In this document: positions 1 through 5,764 of the stretch, in pieces
Position numbering within the stretch: the first letter of the stretch is position 1
Layout of the letters: each line of letters starts with the position of its first letter
NCBI GenBank assembly: GCA_913056285.1
Contig: CAJXNE010000132.1
Location: forward strand, 1-5,775
From: an uncultured Zetaproteobacteria bacterium
GTDB lineage: Bacteria > Pseudomonadota > Zetaproteobacteria > Mariprofundales > Mariprofundaceae
Reading direction: 5' to 3'
Length of the DNA: 5,775 bases
The notes under the pieces: generated by a model
What the model was told of the DNA's origin: nothing
The model's database searches: none
The model's input: only the letters and a program-made list of their open reading frames with translations
Made by a program: the position numbers and the translations under genes

Positions 1-50
1 TTTAAACCGGACAAGTTAATTGTCGCTAACCGGACACCGTAATTGTCGCT
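1..50. mobile_element. Probable terminal end of an insertion sequence (rest lies outside the window)
   Basis: The first 50 bases hold two abutting copies of a 23-bp unit. Right after them the sequence becomes the interior of a PAS domain whose first half is missing. Repeated short motifs at an element's end are known as transposase-binding sites, for example in IS21-like and other Mu-type DDE elements. Read inward, the end contains TGTCCGGTTAGCGACA, which itself begins TGTC and ends GACA. No transposase gene is in the window, so the family is inferred and unproven. The junction is placed at about base 50/51 because recognisable PAS sequence starts at about base 52. Confidence 0.6.
5..50. repeat. 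Two tandem 23-bp repeats
   Basis: Copies at 5-27 and 28-50 lie directly head to tail. Each reads AACCGGACA, then three variable bases (AGT in the first, CCG in the second), then TAATTGTCGCT, so 20 of 23 positions are identical. The two conserved blocks around a variable triplet look like two parts of a protein-binding site rather than slippage of a simple repeat. They fit paired transposase-binding sites at an IS end. Confidence 0.85.
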
Positions 51-1443
51 CAATACAATCCTCCATTCTGGTAAACAAGGGCCACTATTTTATCAACAAA
101 TGTGGCAACTCTTGATAAAAAATGGGCAATGGTCAGGAGATCTGTGGAACAAAAAAAAGAATGGTGAAATTTATCATGAGAGACTCCAGATAAACCGAGT
201 AGAACGTGACGGTGATATCATCTATGTTGGAATTTTTTCAGATTTGACAGAAGAGGATATACTGGGAGCAAAACTCAATAGAGCACAAAAACATGAAGCT
301 ATCGCATCGCTGGTTGCTGGTATCGCCCATAATTTTAACAATTATCTAACAGCTATAATTGGCAGGGCTTTTATTGGCCAACGCTCGGCAACACTGAATG
401 AAGCGAAGCCGCATCTTGAAGATATTTCAGCCATAGCTCACCAGGCTTCAGATCTAATAGGGTCTTTGATGATTTTTTCACATGAGAGTGAACGGGAATG
501 CCAACATTTTGATTTTTCGTCCGTGAGTGCCAATACAGTCAGGACAGCTAGCCTTGGCCTGCCTTCGGGAATTAGCTTAATCTCTGAAATTGGTTCAGAT
601 GCAATGCCCGTTTATGCCCAACAGTCACAGGTTGAGCAGATTATTTTTAACCTGATCAACAATGCTAAAGATGCTGTGCTAGGGCAAGAAGATCCTCAAA
701 TTGAAGTGGCTTTGCAACGCCATAAGAATAAGACCGAATGCCGGCAGTGCCCCATGAGCGAATGCGCAGTTAGCACCGAACAGACAGTGACACTTAGGGT
801 AAGCGATAACGGTCATGGTATTCCTGAGCATATAAAAGAAAGAATCTTTGACCCGTTCTTCTCGACTAAACCATCGGGTTCGGGAACCGGTTTGGGCTTA
901 TCTACAGCGTTCAAAACAGTTGAACAATTTGGCGGAACCATTTTTGTGAACAGTGAAGTGGGGGCAGGAGCTAGTTTTACAGTATGTCTTCCGTTGGCCA
1001 ATCAACCCATGCAGCCAGTTGGAATAAATCCTGCTTTGTCTGAAAGCAGTGAGCTGCCATGTCGAGGTGAAACGATTCTCATAGCAGAAGACGACATGGT
1101 GGTACTGGCAACAATCAGGAACATAGTGTCAGAATTTGGATATAATGTGATCAGTGCCAGAAATGGAATGGAGGCTGTAGAGCTGTTTTCAAAATATCAG
1201 GACAAAGTCAAACTGATGATTACAGACGTGATGATGCCAATTATGAATGGTGATATTGCAGCCATAGAAATTCGCAATATTCAGCCCACACTGCCGATAA
1301 TTTTCATGTCCGGACATAGCGAGCTAGACACTGAGAAGGGTTGGTCTTCCGCTTACACGGCCTGCCTTGCTAAGCCTGTGCACCCAGAGATATTGAACAT
1401 GAAAATTACCACTGCATTGAGCAGCTGCAGGCTGGAAGGGTAA
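43..1443 (+). CDS. 5'-truncated hybrid sensor histidine kinase (half PAS - HisKA - HATPase - receiver)
   Basis: Two-component hybrid kinase: it would autophosphorylate on His and relay to its own receiver Asp. Residues about 4-73 are the second half of a PAS domain (HSGK, FYQQMW, GDLWNKKKNGEIY, VGIFSDLTE). HisKA follows with phosphoacceptor H96 in GIAHNFNN. The HATPase has its N box around N207 (NNAKDA), G1 at D255-G259 (DNGHGI) and G2 at G279-L286 (GSGTGLGL). A C-terminal receiver (about 343-463) has acidic E349/D350/D351, phosphoacceptor D395, S423 and K444. No membrane segment is visible. The open frame starts at a TTG inside the adjacent IS end, has no ribosome binding site, and lacks the first half of the PAS fold, so the native start was lost, probably by IS insertion. 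Expression is doubtful, though everything from HisKA onward is intact. Oddities are a C-x2-C-x4-C cluster (C233, C236, C241) between the N and G1 boxes, and Asn at the position after the phosphoacceptor His, where Glu or Asp is usual. Confidence 0.85.
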   Translation: MSLNTILHSGKQGPLFYQQMWQLLIKNGQWSGDLWNKKKNGEIYHERLQINRVERDGDIIYVGIFSDLTEEDILGAKLNRAQKHEAIASLVAGIAHNFNNYLTAIIGRAFIGQRSATLNEAKPHLEDISAIAHQASDLIGSLMIFSHESERECQHFDFSSVSANTVRTASLGLPSGISLISEIGSDAMPVYAQQSQVEQIIFNLINNAKDAVLGQEDPQIEVALQRHKNKTECRQCPMSECAVSTEQTVTLRVSDNGHGIPEHIKERIFDPFFSTKPSGSGTGLGLSTAFKTVEQFGGTIFVNSEVGAGASFTVCLPLANQPMQPVGINPALSESSELPCRGETILIAEDDMVVLATIRNIVSEFGYNVISARNGMEAVELFSKYQDKVKLMITDVMMPIMNGDIAAIEIRNIQPTLPIIFMSGHSELDTEKGWSSAYTACLAKPVHPEILNMKITTALSSCRLEG

Positions 1444-1474
1444 AGAACTGATCCGACATGAACGGAGATTTATT

Positions 1475-1663
1475 ATGGAATATCATGGACCTACGTGGGA
1501 AATTTTTTTGAACATGCACATAGAAGGCGCGCGTCTTGCAATCATGCATTTCCTGAAAATATATTCTATGTCGCATCGCTTAATTCATGCTGCAGACGCA
1601 TTAAAATCACCCCACCAAGTCAACCTGACATACATCTGCAGCATGCATCAAACGCTTATCTAA
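1475..1663 (+). CDS. Doubtful 62-residue ORF after the kinase gene
   Basis: An ATG lies 31 bases after the kinase stop, preceded by GGAG with a workable spacing (ACGGAGATTTATTATG). The frame runs 62 codons and overlaps the antisense 3' end of the PIN toxin gene from 1607 on. I recognise no family. Part of its C-terminal half is simply the complement of toxin coding sequence, and an inverted repeat makes both strands encode an HAAD-like peptide. It could be the remnant of a gene once co-transcribed with the kinase and replaced by the toxin-antitoxin segment, or chance. The rest of the 1444-1606 gap shows no RNA gene or clear terminator. Confidence 0.2.
   Translation: MEYHGPTWEIFLNMHIEGARLAIMHFLKIYSMSHRLIHAADALKSPHQVNLTYICSMHQTLI
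1586..1645. repeat. Inverted repeat spanning the toxin gene's stop codon
   Basis: CATGCTGCAGACG (1586-1598) and CATCTGCAGCATG (1633-1645) pair over 13 positions with one mismatch, around a 34-base spacer. One arm lies inside the 3' end of the toxin gene, the other just beyond its stop at 1607. There is no T-run after the stem on either strand, so it is not a canonical intrinsic terminator. It may be a weak 3'-end structure for both convergent transcripts, or a small inverted duplication. Confidence 0.5.
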
Positions 1664-2032
1664 GGTCGCAAGCGGAATACCCTGACGCATCGCTAAATCA
1701 AGATATGATGCATCATAGGTTGAAAGCTGCTGCTCTCTTGCCAGAAAAAGAATATTGCTCATGGCACGTTGGCGTGTTTCCGGCTCTGAATAAACAGGTA
1801 GCGATGAAAGCATCGATAAAAATCTCGTGCTATCCGCTTCACTCAATCGCCCTCGTCGTTCGGCTACCAACATTACATTTCCTACCTCCAACGGCCATAT
1901 CGCTGGAACGATTGCTTTTGACCGTTGCAATGACTCCAAAATCGAATCAGCCAATACATTGGATTCATCTTCAAAACACCATGCCATCACAATGGAATTA
2001 TCCAGCACAAACGTATCCGGAACATGTTTCAT
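1607..2032 (-). CDS. vapC: Type II toxin, VapC-like PIN-domain ribonuclease
   Basis: A 141-residue protein, close to the usual VapC size, spanning a complete PIN domain. The acidic residues expected to hold the catalytic Mg2+/Mn2+ are present: D11 in FVLDNS, E49 in WPLEVGN, D107 in STYDASYLDLA, and D125 in LATLDKRL. PIN toxins cleave RNA, often tRNA or rRNA, and arrest growth unless bound by the cognate antitoxin; the target here cannot be read from sequence. The ATG lies 5 bases after the antitoxin stop in the same direction, which is the usual antitoxin-first order with coupled translation. No strong ribosome binding site is visible beyond a purine-rich GAAGAAGG about a dozen bases upstream. 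No frameshift or missing catalytic residue is seen, so the toxin is probably active. Confidence 0.92.
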   Translation of the reverse strand: MKHVPDTFVLDNSIVMAWCFEDESNVLADSILESLQRSKAIVPAIWPLEVGNVMLVAERRGRLSEADSTRFLSMLSSLPVYSEPETRQRAMSNILFLAREQQLSTYDASYLDLAMRQGIPLATLDKRLMHAADVCQVDLVG

Positions 2033-2037
2033 AAGGG

Positions 2038-2271
2038 TTAGCTTCGACCTTCTTCAATCATATGCTTGATAGATAACCCATTCAGGCGTTTTCCACATCG
2101 AAACTTTTTCATTCTATTGATGACATCCAACACATTTTCTCCACCCTCAACAGGCTGCAAAACGGCCACCGAATGCCCATGTTTGGTAATGGTAATTCTC
2201 TCACCACTAGCTACACGTTCAAGCAATTTGGGAAGATGTGTTTTCGCTTCATATGCACCCACAAGGCTCAT
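2038..2271 (-). CDS. Type II antitoxin, Phd/YefM family, partner of the PIN toxin
   Basis: A 77-residue protein with the hallmark Phd/YefM N-terminus: VGAYEAKTHLPKLLERV, then GERITITKHGHSVAVLQP (residues about 4-40). This fold dimerises and binds operator DNA. The charged C-terminal part (about 45-77, ending GLSIKHMIEEGRS) resembles the toxin-wrapping tail of relatives that pair with PIN toxins. It would neutralise the downstream VapC-like nuclease and repress the shared promoter. The ATG at 2271 is supported by a strong AAAAGGGGG ribosome binding site 5 bases upstream (2277-2285). The family is Phd-like rather than the AbrB-like VapB type, so I give no gene symbol. Confidence 0.92.
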   Translation of the reverse strand: MSLVGAYEAKTHLPKLLERVASGERITITKHGHSVAVLQPVEGGENVLDVINRMKKFRCGKRLNGLSIKHMIEEGRS

Positions 2272-2287
2272 ATAAACCCCCTTTTAT

Positions 2288-2331
2288 AGACTAGTATAAG
2301 ACCAGTCTAAATTATTACCACTCATTGTCAA
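2288..2331 (-). promoter_or_regulatory. Likely promoter and operator of the toxin-antitoxin operon
   Basis: On the minus strand a perfect TTGACA (-35, at 2326-2331) is followed after 16 bases by TAGACT (4 of 6 matches to -10, at 2304-2309). A better -10-like TATACT (2293-2298) lies farther on, but without a properly spaced -35. Overlapping this is an imperfect palindrome at 2288-2308: AGACTAGT and ACCAGTCT separated by 5 bases, 7 of 8 positions pairing. A palindrome on the -10 region just upstream of a Phd-type antitoxin gene is the expected place for autorepression by the antitoxin and toxin-antitoxin complex. The promoter call is by eye. Confidence 0.55.
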
Positions 2332-2424
2332 GGTGTTTTAAGACGGTAAAAAAGCTTGTGCTGTTGCATTAGATTTTATTTGTAAGAGACTAAACTGAGC
2401 ATGAGCGCTACCGAAAGGCGATGT

Positions 2425-3135
2425 TTATGATTTACGAGCCAGCAGTTTGCGTTTGATATTATTGATGGCGGCAGTCGGATTCAGCTCTTTCGGGCAGGCT
2501 TCCATGCAGTTCATGATCTGATGGCAACGATAGAGGCGGAATGAATCCTCCAGCTGATCCAGTCGTTCACCCATGGCTTCATCGCGTGAATCGACAATCC
2601 AGCGATTAGCCTGCAATAGCGCCGCAGGGCCCAGAAAACGATCACCATTCCACCACCATGACGGGCAGGAAGTGGTGCAGCAGCCGCACAGGATACATTC
2701 GTAAGAACCATCCAGTTCGGCCCGTTGTTCGGGCGTTTGCAGGCGTTCGTGCTCCGGTGTCGGGGTTTCTGTTTTCAACCACGGCTGAATCTGGCGGTAT
2801 TGATCGAAGAAATGATCCATATCAACCACCAGATCGCGAATCACATGCATCGATGGCAAGGGGCGCACATGTATCGGCTGTTTCAGACCAGCAACCGGCG
2901 TGATGCAGGCAAGACCATTGACGCCGTTGATATTCAAACCGTCGGAACCGCACACGCCCTCACCGCAGGAGCGGCGGTAGGTCAGCGTGCCATCGAGTTG
3001 CCATTTGATATAATTCAGCGCATCGAGCAATTTCATGCCCGGACCGGTGAAGGGCACTTCATAAGCCTGCATCGAAGGCGCATCGTCTTGCTCGGGATCG
3101 TAACGGAATACAGAGAGTGTGATCATATCTGCCAT
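2425..3135 (-). CDS. sdhB: Succinate dehydrogenase iron-sulfur subunit
   Basis: Electron-transfer subunit of complex II. It carries electrons from FAD in SdhA through three Fe-S clusters to ubiquinone at the membrane. The 236 residues match the family length. [2Fe-2S] ligands are C57, C62, D65 and C77; the Asp third ligand also occurs in E. coli SdhB. [4Fe-4S] ligands are C147, C150, C153 and C214. [3Fe-4S] ligands are C157, C204 and C210. Quinone-site residues corresponding to E. coli P160, W164 and H207 are present as P158, W162 and H205. The ATG lies 1 base after the sdhA stop, so translation is probably coupled; an in-frame ATG at codon 4 is an alternative start. It is the last sdh gene, and no sucA follows: the next genes are a toxin-antitoxin pair 153 bases on. 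No convincing terminator is seen after its stop. Confidence 0.98.
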   Translation of the reverse strand: MADMITLSVFRYDPEQDDAPSMQAYEVPFTGPGMKLLDALNYIKWQLDGTLTYRRSCGEGVCGSDGLNINGVNGLACITPVAGLKQPIHVRPLPSMHVIRDLVVDMDHFFDQYRQIQPWLKTETPTPEHERLQTPEQRAELDGSYECILCGCCTTSCPSWWWNGDRFLGPAALLQANRWIVDSRDEAMGERLDQLEDSFRLYRCHQIMNCMEACPKELNPTAAINNIKRKLLARKS

Positions 3136-3136
3136 A

Positions 3137-4933
3137 TCAATACACCCGCTTCTTCGGCGGAAATGATTCCACTGTCATCGGCTGCATTCTCACCGGTTTA
3201 TAATCCAAAGACACTTTTCCATTGCGAATACTGGCCAGCGTATGTTTTAACCAGTCCGTATCATCACGTTCCGGGAAATCATCGCGGGCATGCGCACCAC
3301 GTGTTTCTGTGCGCGCCAGAGCGCCGGCTGCCGCTGAACGCGCCAGCGACATCAGGTTTTCCAGCTCCAATGCTTCAATCAGTTCCGTATTAAAAATCCG
3401 GTTGCCATCCGAAATCACGGCATGTGATAATTCTTCAGCCAGAGCCTCCAGCCGGTCCACCCCTTCCTTCATCACTGCTTCCGTGCGATACACGCTGAAA
3501 TGCTCCTGCATAATCGTTTGCATGCGCGCGCGAATATCGGCAATGCGGTTACCATCGCTGTTACCGGCTCTGCCCAGCCAGCTTTCCACCCGCGCCTCGC
3601 CTTGCTGCCAGCAGTCTTTATCCAGCGCTGGATGATAGCGATGTTGCTTCAAGCGTTTCATCACCTGATTGCCGCAAGCCCTTCCAAACACAATGATTTC
3701 CAGTAACGAGTTACAGCCGAGACGATTGGCTCCGTGCACCGAGGCACAAGCGGCCTCGCCAATCGCATAGAGGCCGGGATACGGCGTTTCCGGATTATCC
3801 CCTTCGCGATATACCACCTCGCCAAAACGGTTGGAGGGGATACCGCCCATGGTGTAATGCACCGTCGGCTGCACCGGAATCGGTTCTTTGGTGCAATCCA
3901 CGCCGGCGAATCGCAATGCCAGTTCATGAATATTAGGTAACTTTGACAGAATGAGATCAGCACCAAGATGATCGAGCTTCAGCAGCGCATAATCTTTATT
4001 CGGCCCACAACCGCGCCCTTCCCGCACTTCCTGTGCAATGGCGCGCGAGACTACATCGCGACTGGCCAGATCCTTGGCAGTCGGCGCATAACGTTCCATA
4101 AAACGCTCACCCTCGGAATTGAGCAGATAACCGCCCTCGCCTCTCACCCCTTCAGTAATCAGGGGACCGACATCAGCAATGCCGGTGGGGTGAAACTGGA
4201 AGAACTCCAAATCTTCCATCGGCAGGCCGGCAGCCAATGTCAATGCGCCGCCATCGCCGGTGCAGATATGCGCGTTTGTCGTCACCTTGAAAATGCGCCC
4301 GGCTCCGCCGGTAGCCAGAATCACCGCCTTGGCCTGAAATAAATGATACTCGCCTTTGGCGATATCCCAGGCCATGACACCCTGACAGCCATTATCATCG
4401 GTAATCAGATCAAGCGCAAAAAACTCCTGATAAAAATGGGTGCCGGCGCGCAGATTCTGCTGATACATGGTGTGTAAAATAGCGTGACCGGTTCGATCGG
4501 CTACAGCACAGGCGCGTTTTGCTAAACCACCCTCACCGAATTCGCGCATCTGACCACCGAACGCACGCTGATAAATGCGTCCGTCCTCCTGCCTGGTGAA
4601 AGGCAAGCCGTAATGCTCCAGTTCTTTGACCACCAGCGGCGCAGCGCGGCACATGTATTCAATGGCATCTTGATCGCCAAGATAATCCGATCCCTTAACC
4701 GTATCGTACATATGCCACAGCCAGTGATCGGACACGACATTGCCGAGCGCGGCATTGATGCCGCCCTGCGCTGCCACGGTATGCGAGCGGGTAGGTAACA
4801 CCTTGGTAATCACAGCCACCCGATGACCGGCATCGGCCAATTGCAAAGCGCAGCGCATACCCGCTCCGCCGGAACCGATAATCACCACATCGTGAAAATG
4901 ATGCTCAATCTTATCTGATGAAAGATATGCCAC
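3137..4933 (-). CDS. sdhA: Succinate dehydrogenase flavoprotein subunit
   Basis: Catalytic subunit of complex II: oxidises succinate to fumarate in the TCA cycle on the cytoplasmic face of the inner membrane. The 598 residues are slightly longer than E. coli SdhA (588). An N-terminal Rossmann FAD motif (GSGGAGMR, about 20-27) is followed by SHTVAAQGG, whose H51 is the covalent FAD attachment site. Active-site residues are H248 (FHPTG), R292 (SRDVVSRA), H359 (HYTMGG) and R404 (HGANRLG). The C-terminal helical domain ends with the typical PPKKRVY. The start is GTG, immediately after the sdhD TAA with no gap. A GGGGAGG sits 4 bases upstream, and the initial residues read MAYLSSDKIEHHFHDVVIIG as expected. 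All catalytic residues are intact. Confidence 0.98.
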   Translation of the reverse strand: MAYLSSDKIEHHFHDVVIIGSGGAGMRCALQLADAGHRVAVITKVLPTRSHTVAAQGGINAALGNVVSDHWLWHMYDTVKGSDYLGDQDAIEYMCRAAPLVVKELEHYGLPFTRQEDGRIYQRAFGGQMREFGEGGLAKRACAVADRTGHAILHTMYQQNLRAGTHFYQEFFALDLITDDNGCQGVMAWDIAKGEYHLFQAKAVILATGGAGRIFKVTTNAHICTGDGGALTLAAGLPMEDLEFFQFHPTGIADVGPLITEGVRGEGGYLLNSEGERFMERYAPTAKDLASRDVVSRAIAQEVREGRGCGPNKDYALLKLDHLGADLILSKLPNIHELALRFAGVDCTKEPIPVQPTVHYTMGGIPSNRFGEVVYREGDNPETPYPGLYAIGEAACASVHGANRLGCNSLLEIIVFGRACGNQVMKRLKQHRYHPALDKDCWQQGEARVESWLGRAGNSDGNRIADIRARMQTIMQEHFSVYRTEAVMKEGVDRLEALAEELSHAVISDGNRIFNTELIEALELENLMSLARSAAAGALARTETRGAHARDDFPERDDTDWLKHTLASIRNGKVSLDYKPVRMQPMTVESFPPKKRVY

Positions 4934-5296
4934 TTAGCCTCCCCAGGCCCAGATGATGGCCAACCACCAGATGCCGAACCCAGACATCACCAGCAGCATC
5001 GCCCCGATCAGTGCGACACGCCACCCGGTCTGGTGCACATAATCCTCGAAAATAACTTTTAGCCCCATATAGGCATGAACCATCAGTGCAACAATGAGAA
5101 TCGTATGCAACAGACGGGAAACAAAATGGTCGACAATATCCAGCAGGCCCTGCTGATCGATACTGCCGCTATACACTGCCGCCAGCAGGAAAAAAGGCAG
5201 TGGCAATAACAGCGCCAGCGCCACAGCAGACAAGCGCTGCCAATACCAGTCGGAGAAGCCGCCATGAGCTGCACCGGGTTCTTTGGCAAAATTCAT
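4934..5296 (-). CDS. sdhD: Succinate dehydrogenase membrane anchor subunit SdhD
   Basis: Small hydrophobic subunit that, with SdhC, anchors the SdhAB dimer, binds heme b and forms the ubiquinone site. It has 120 residues with three predicted membrane helices at about 20-42, 60-80 and 93-117. H74 in VHAYMGLKVIFEDYV aligns with E. coli SdhD heme ligand H71, and D85-Y86 align with D82-Y83 at the quinone pocket. Overall sequence conservation is low, as usual for anchors, and the call rests on these motifs plus position. Its ATG overlaps the sdhC stop by 4 bases (ATGA) and its stop abuts the sdhA start. No separate strong ribosome binding site is seen, consistent with coupling. Confidence 0.95.
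   Translation of the reverse strand: MNFAKEPGAAHGGFSDWYWQRLSAVALALLLPLPFFLLAAVYSGSIDQQGLLDIVDHFVSRLLHTILIVALMVHAYMGLKVIFEDYVHQTGWRVALIGAMLLVMSGFGIWWLAIIWAWGG
4938..4944 (-). promoter_or_regulatory. Ribosome binding site that fixes the GTG start of sdhA
   Basis: GGGGAGG on the minus strand lies inside the last codons of sdhD, 4 bases before the GTG at 4933. No ATG lies close by in frame, so this site decides the sdhA start and implies reinitiation or coupling from sdhD. Confidence 0.7.
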
Positions 5297-5679
5297 AACA
5301 ACACCGCCAGTATCAGCGAAGCAATGATACTCATTGCCAGCACAAGTTTGGCACTGTTACGCAAAGCGCTGCGGCTTTCTTCCCAGCCAGCATCAATAAT
5401 CAAAAAACGAATACCATTACAAAAATGATATATCAAAGCGGAACCCACCAGCCATAAAGAGAATTGACCAAGGCCGGAATGCAGCCAATCAGATACTGCG
5501 GCGAAATTTTCGGTACTACCGGTCATGCCATGCAGCAACCACAGATATAAGGGGACAAACAAAACCAGAACCACGCCTGTGCCTCGGTGGGCAATACTGG
5601 CAACCATAGCGGGATGCCAGCGATAGACGGATAACCGGGGCGATAAAGGCCGCTCTTTACTAACAGACCGCTCGCTCAT
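5293..5679 (-). CDS. sdhC: Succinate dehydrogenase cytochrome b556 subunit SdhC
   Basis: First gene of the operon: the larger anchor subunit of complex II. It has 128 residues, close to E. coli SdhC. The N-terminal RPLSPRLSVYRWHPAMVASI and SIAHRGTG are family signatures. S28, H31 and R32 correspond to E. coli S27, H30 and R31 around the ubiquinone site. H85 in YHFCNGIRFLIIDAG corresponds to heme ligand H84, and D96 to D95. Three membrane helices lie at about 27-49, 70-92 and 109-128. The ATG at 5679 has an AAGGAGG upstream (5690-5696), with a somewhat long 10-base spacing across a G-rich stretch. The upstream leader contains two hairpins that could affect expression. Confidence 0.97.
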   Translation of the reverse strand: MSERSVSKERPLSPRLSVYRWHPAMVASIAHRGTGVVLVLFVPLYLWLLHGMTGSTENFAAVSDWLHSGLGQFSLWLVGSALIYHFCNGIRFLIIDAGWEESRSALRNSAKLVLAMSIIASLILAVLL

Positions 5680-5689
5680 TTTGGCACCC

Positions 5690-5696
5690 CCTCCTT
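5690..5696 (-). promoter_or_regulatory. Ribosome binding site of sdhC
   Basis: AAGGAGG on the minus strand, directly continued by three more G and ending 10 bases before the ATG. It matches the anti-Shine-Dalgarno almost fully, but at the long end of normal spacing. The G-run may let pairing shift closer to the start. Confidence 0.7.
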
Positions 5697-5720
5697 ATAC
5701 TTTATTGACAACGAAGCACA

Positions 5721-5744
5721 TGATGACTTCGTAAGAAGTCATCA
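5721..5744 (-). promoter_or_regulatory. Perfect palindrome/hairpin in the sdhC leader
   Basis: TGATGACTTC and GAAGTCATCA form a perfect 10-bp stem around a 4-base loop, 42 bases upstream of the sdhC start. The loop is TTAC on the sdh-sense strand and GTAA (GNRA type) on the other. No T-run follows on either strand, so it is not an ordinary intrinsic terminator. It could be an operator for a dimeric regulator of the sdh operon or an RNA structure in the leader. Which one depends on where transcription starts, and no clear promoter is visible. Confidence 0.6.
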
Positions 5745-5746
5745 GA

Positions 5747-5764
5747 GCGCCCATGGACGGGCGC
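5747..5764 (-). promoter_or_regulatory. Second, GC-rich hairpin upstream of sdhC
   Basis: GCGCCC (5747-5752) and GGGCGC (5759-5764) form a perfect 6-bp stem around a 6-base loop, only two bases from the neighbouring 24-base palindrome. Function is unknown: it may belong to the sdh leader or promoter, or to a gene beyond the window edge. Confidence 0.4.

Noticed and set aside
5..50. Tandem repeats as a CRISPR fragment or iteron array
   Set aside because: The copies abut with no spacer, only two exist, and they border a disrupted gene, which fits an IS end better.
1495..2034. Long plus-strand frame opposite the toxin gene
   Set aside because: It is almost entirely antisense to the well-supported PIN toxin, starts at GTG, and its translation shows no recognisable domain.
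2348..2353. Six T on the minus strand as an sdhB terminator
   Set aside because: No stable stem precedes it; only 3-bp pairings can be drawn, so a terminator cannot be supported.
2725..3393. 222-codon plus-strand frame opposite sdhB and the end of sdhA
   Set aside because: The minus strand carries unmistakable sdhA and sdhB motifs. The plus-strand product is low-complexity, His/Arg-rich shadow sequence.
3222..4342. Several plus-strand frames opposite sdhA
   Set aside because: Shadows of the conserved flavoprotein gene, with Ser/Arg/Ala-rich composition typical of antisense frames.
2425..5679. Fumarate reductase (frdABCD) instead of succinate dehydrogenase
   Set aside because: Gene order C-D-A-B, heme-ligand histidines in both anchors, and SdhB-type ligands including D65 all favour succinate dehydrogenase.
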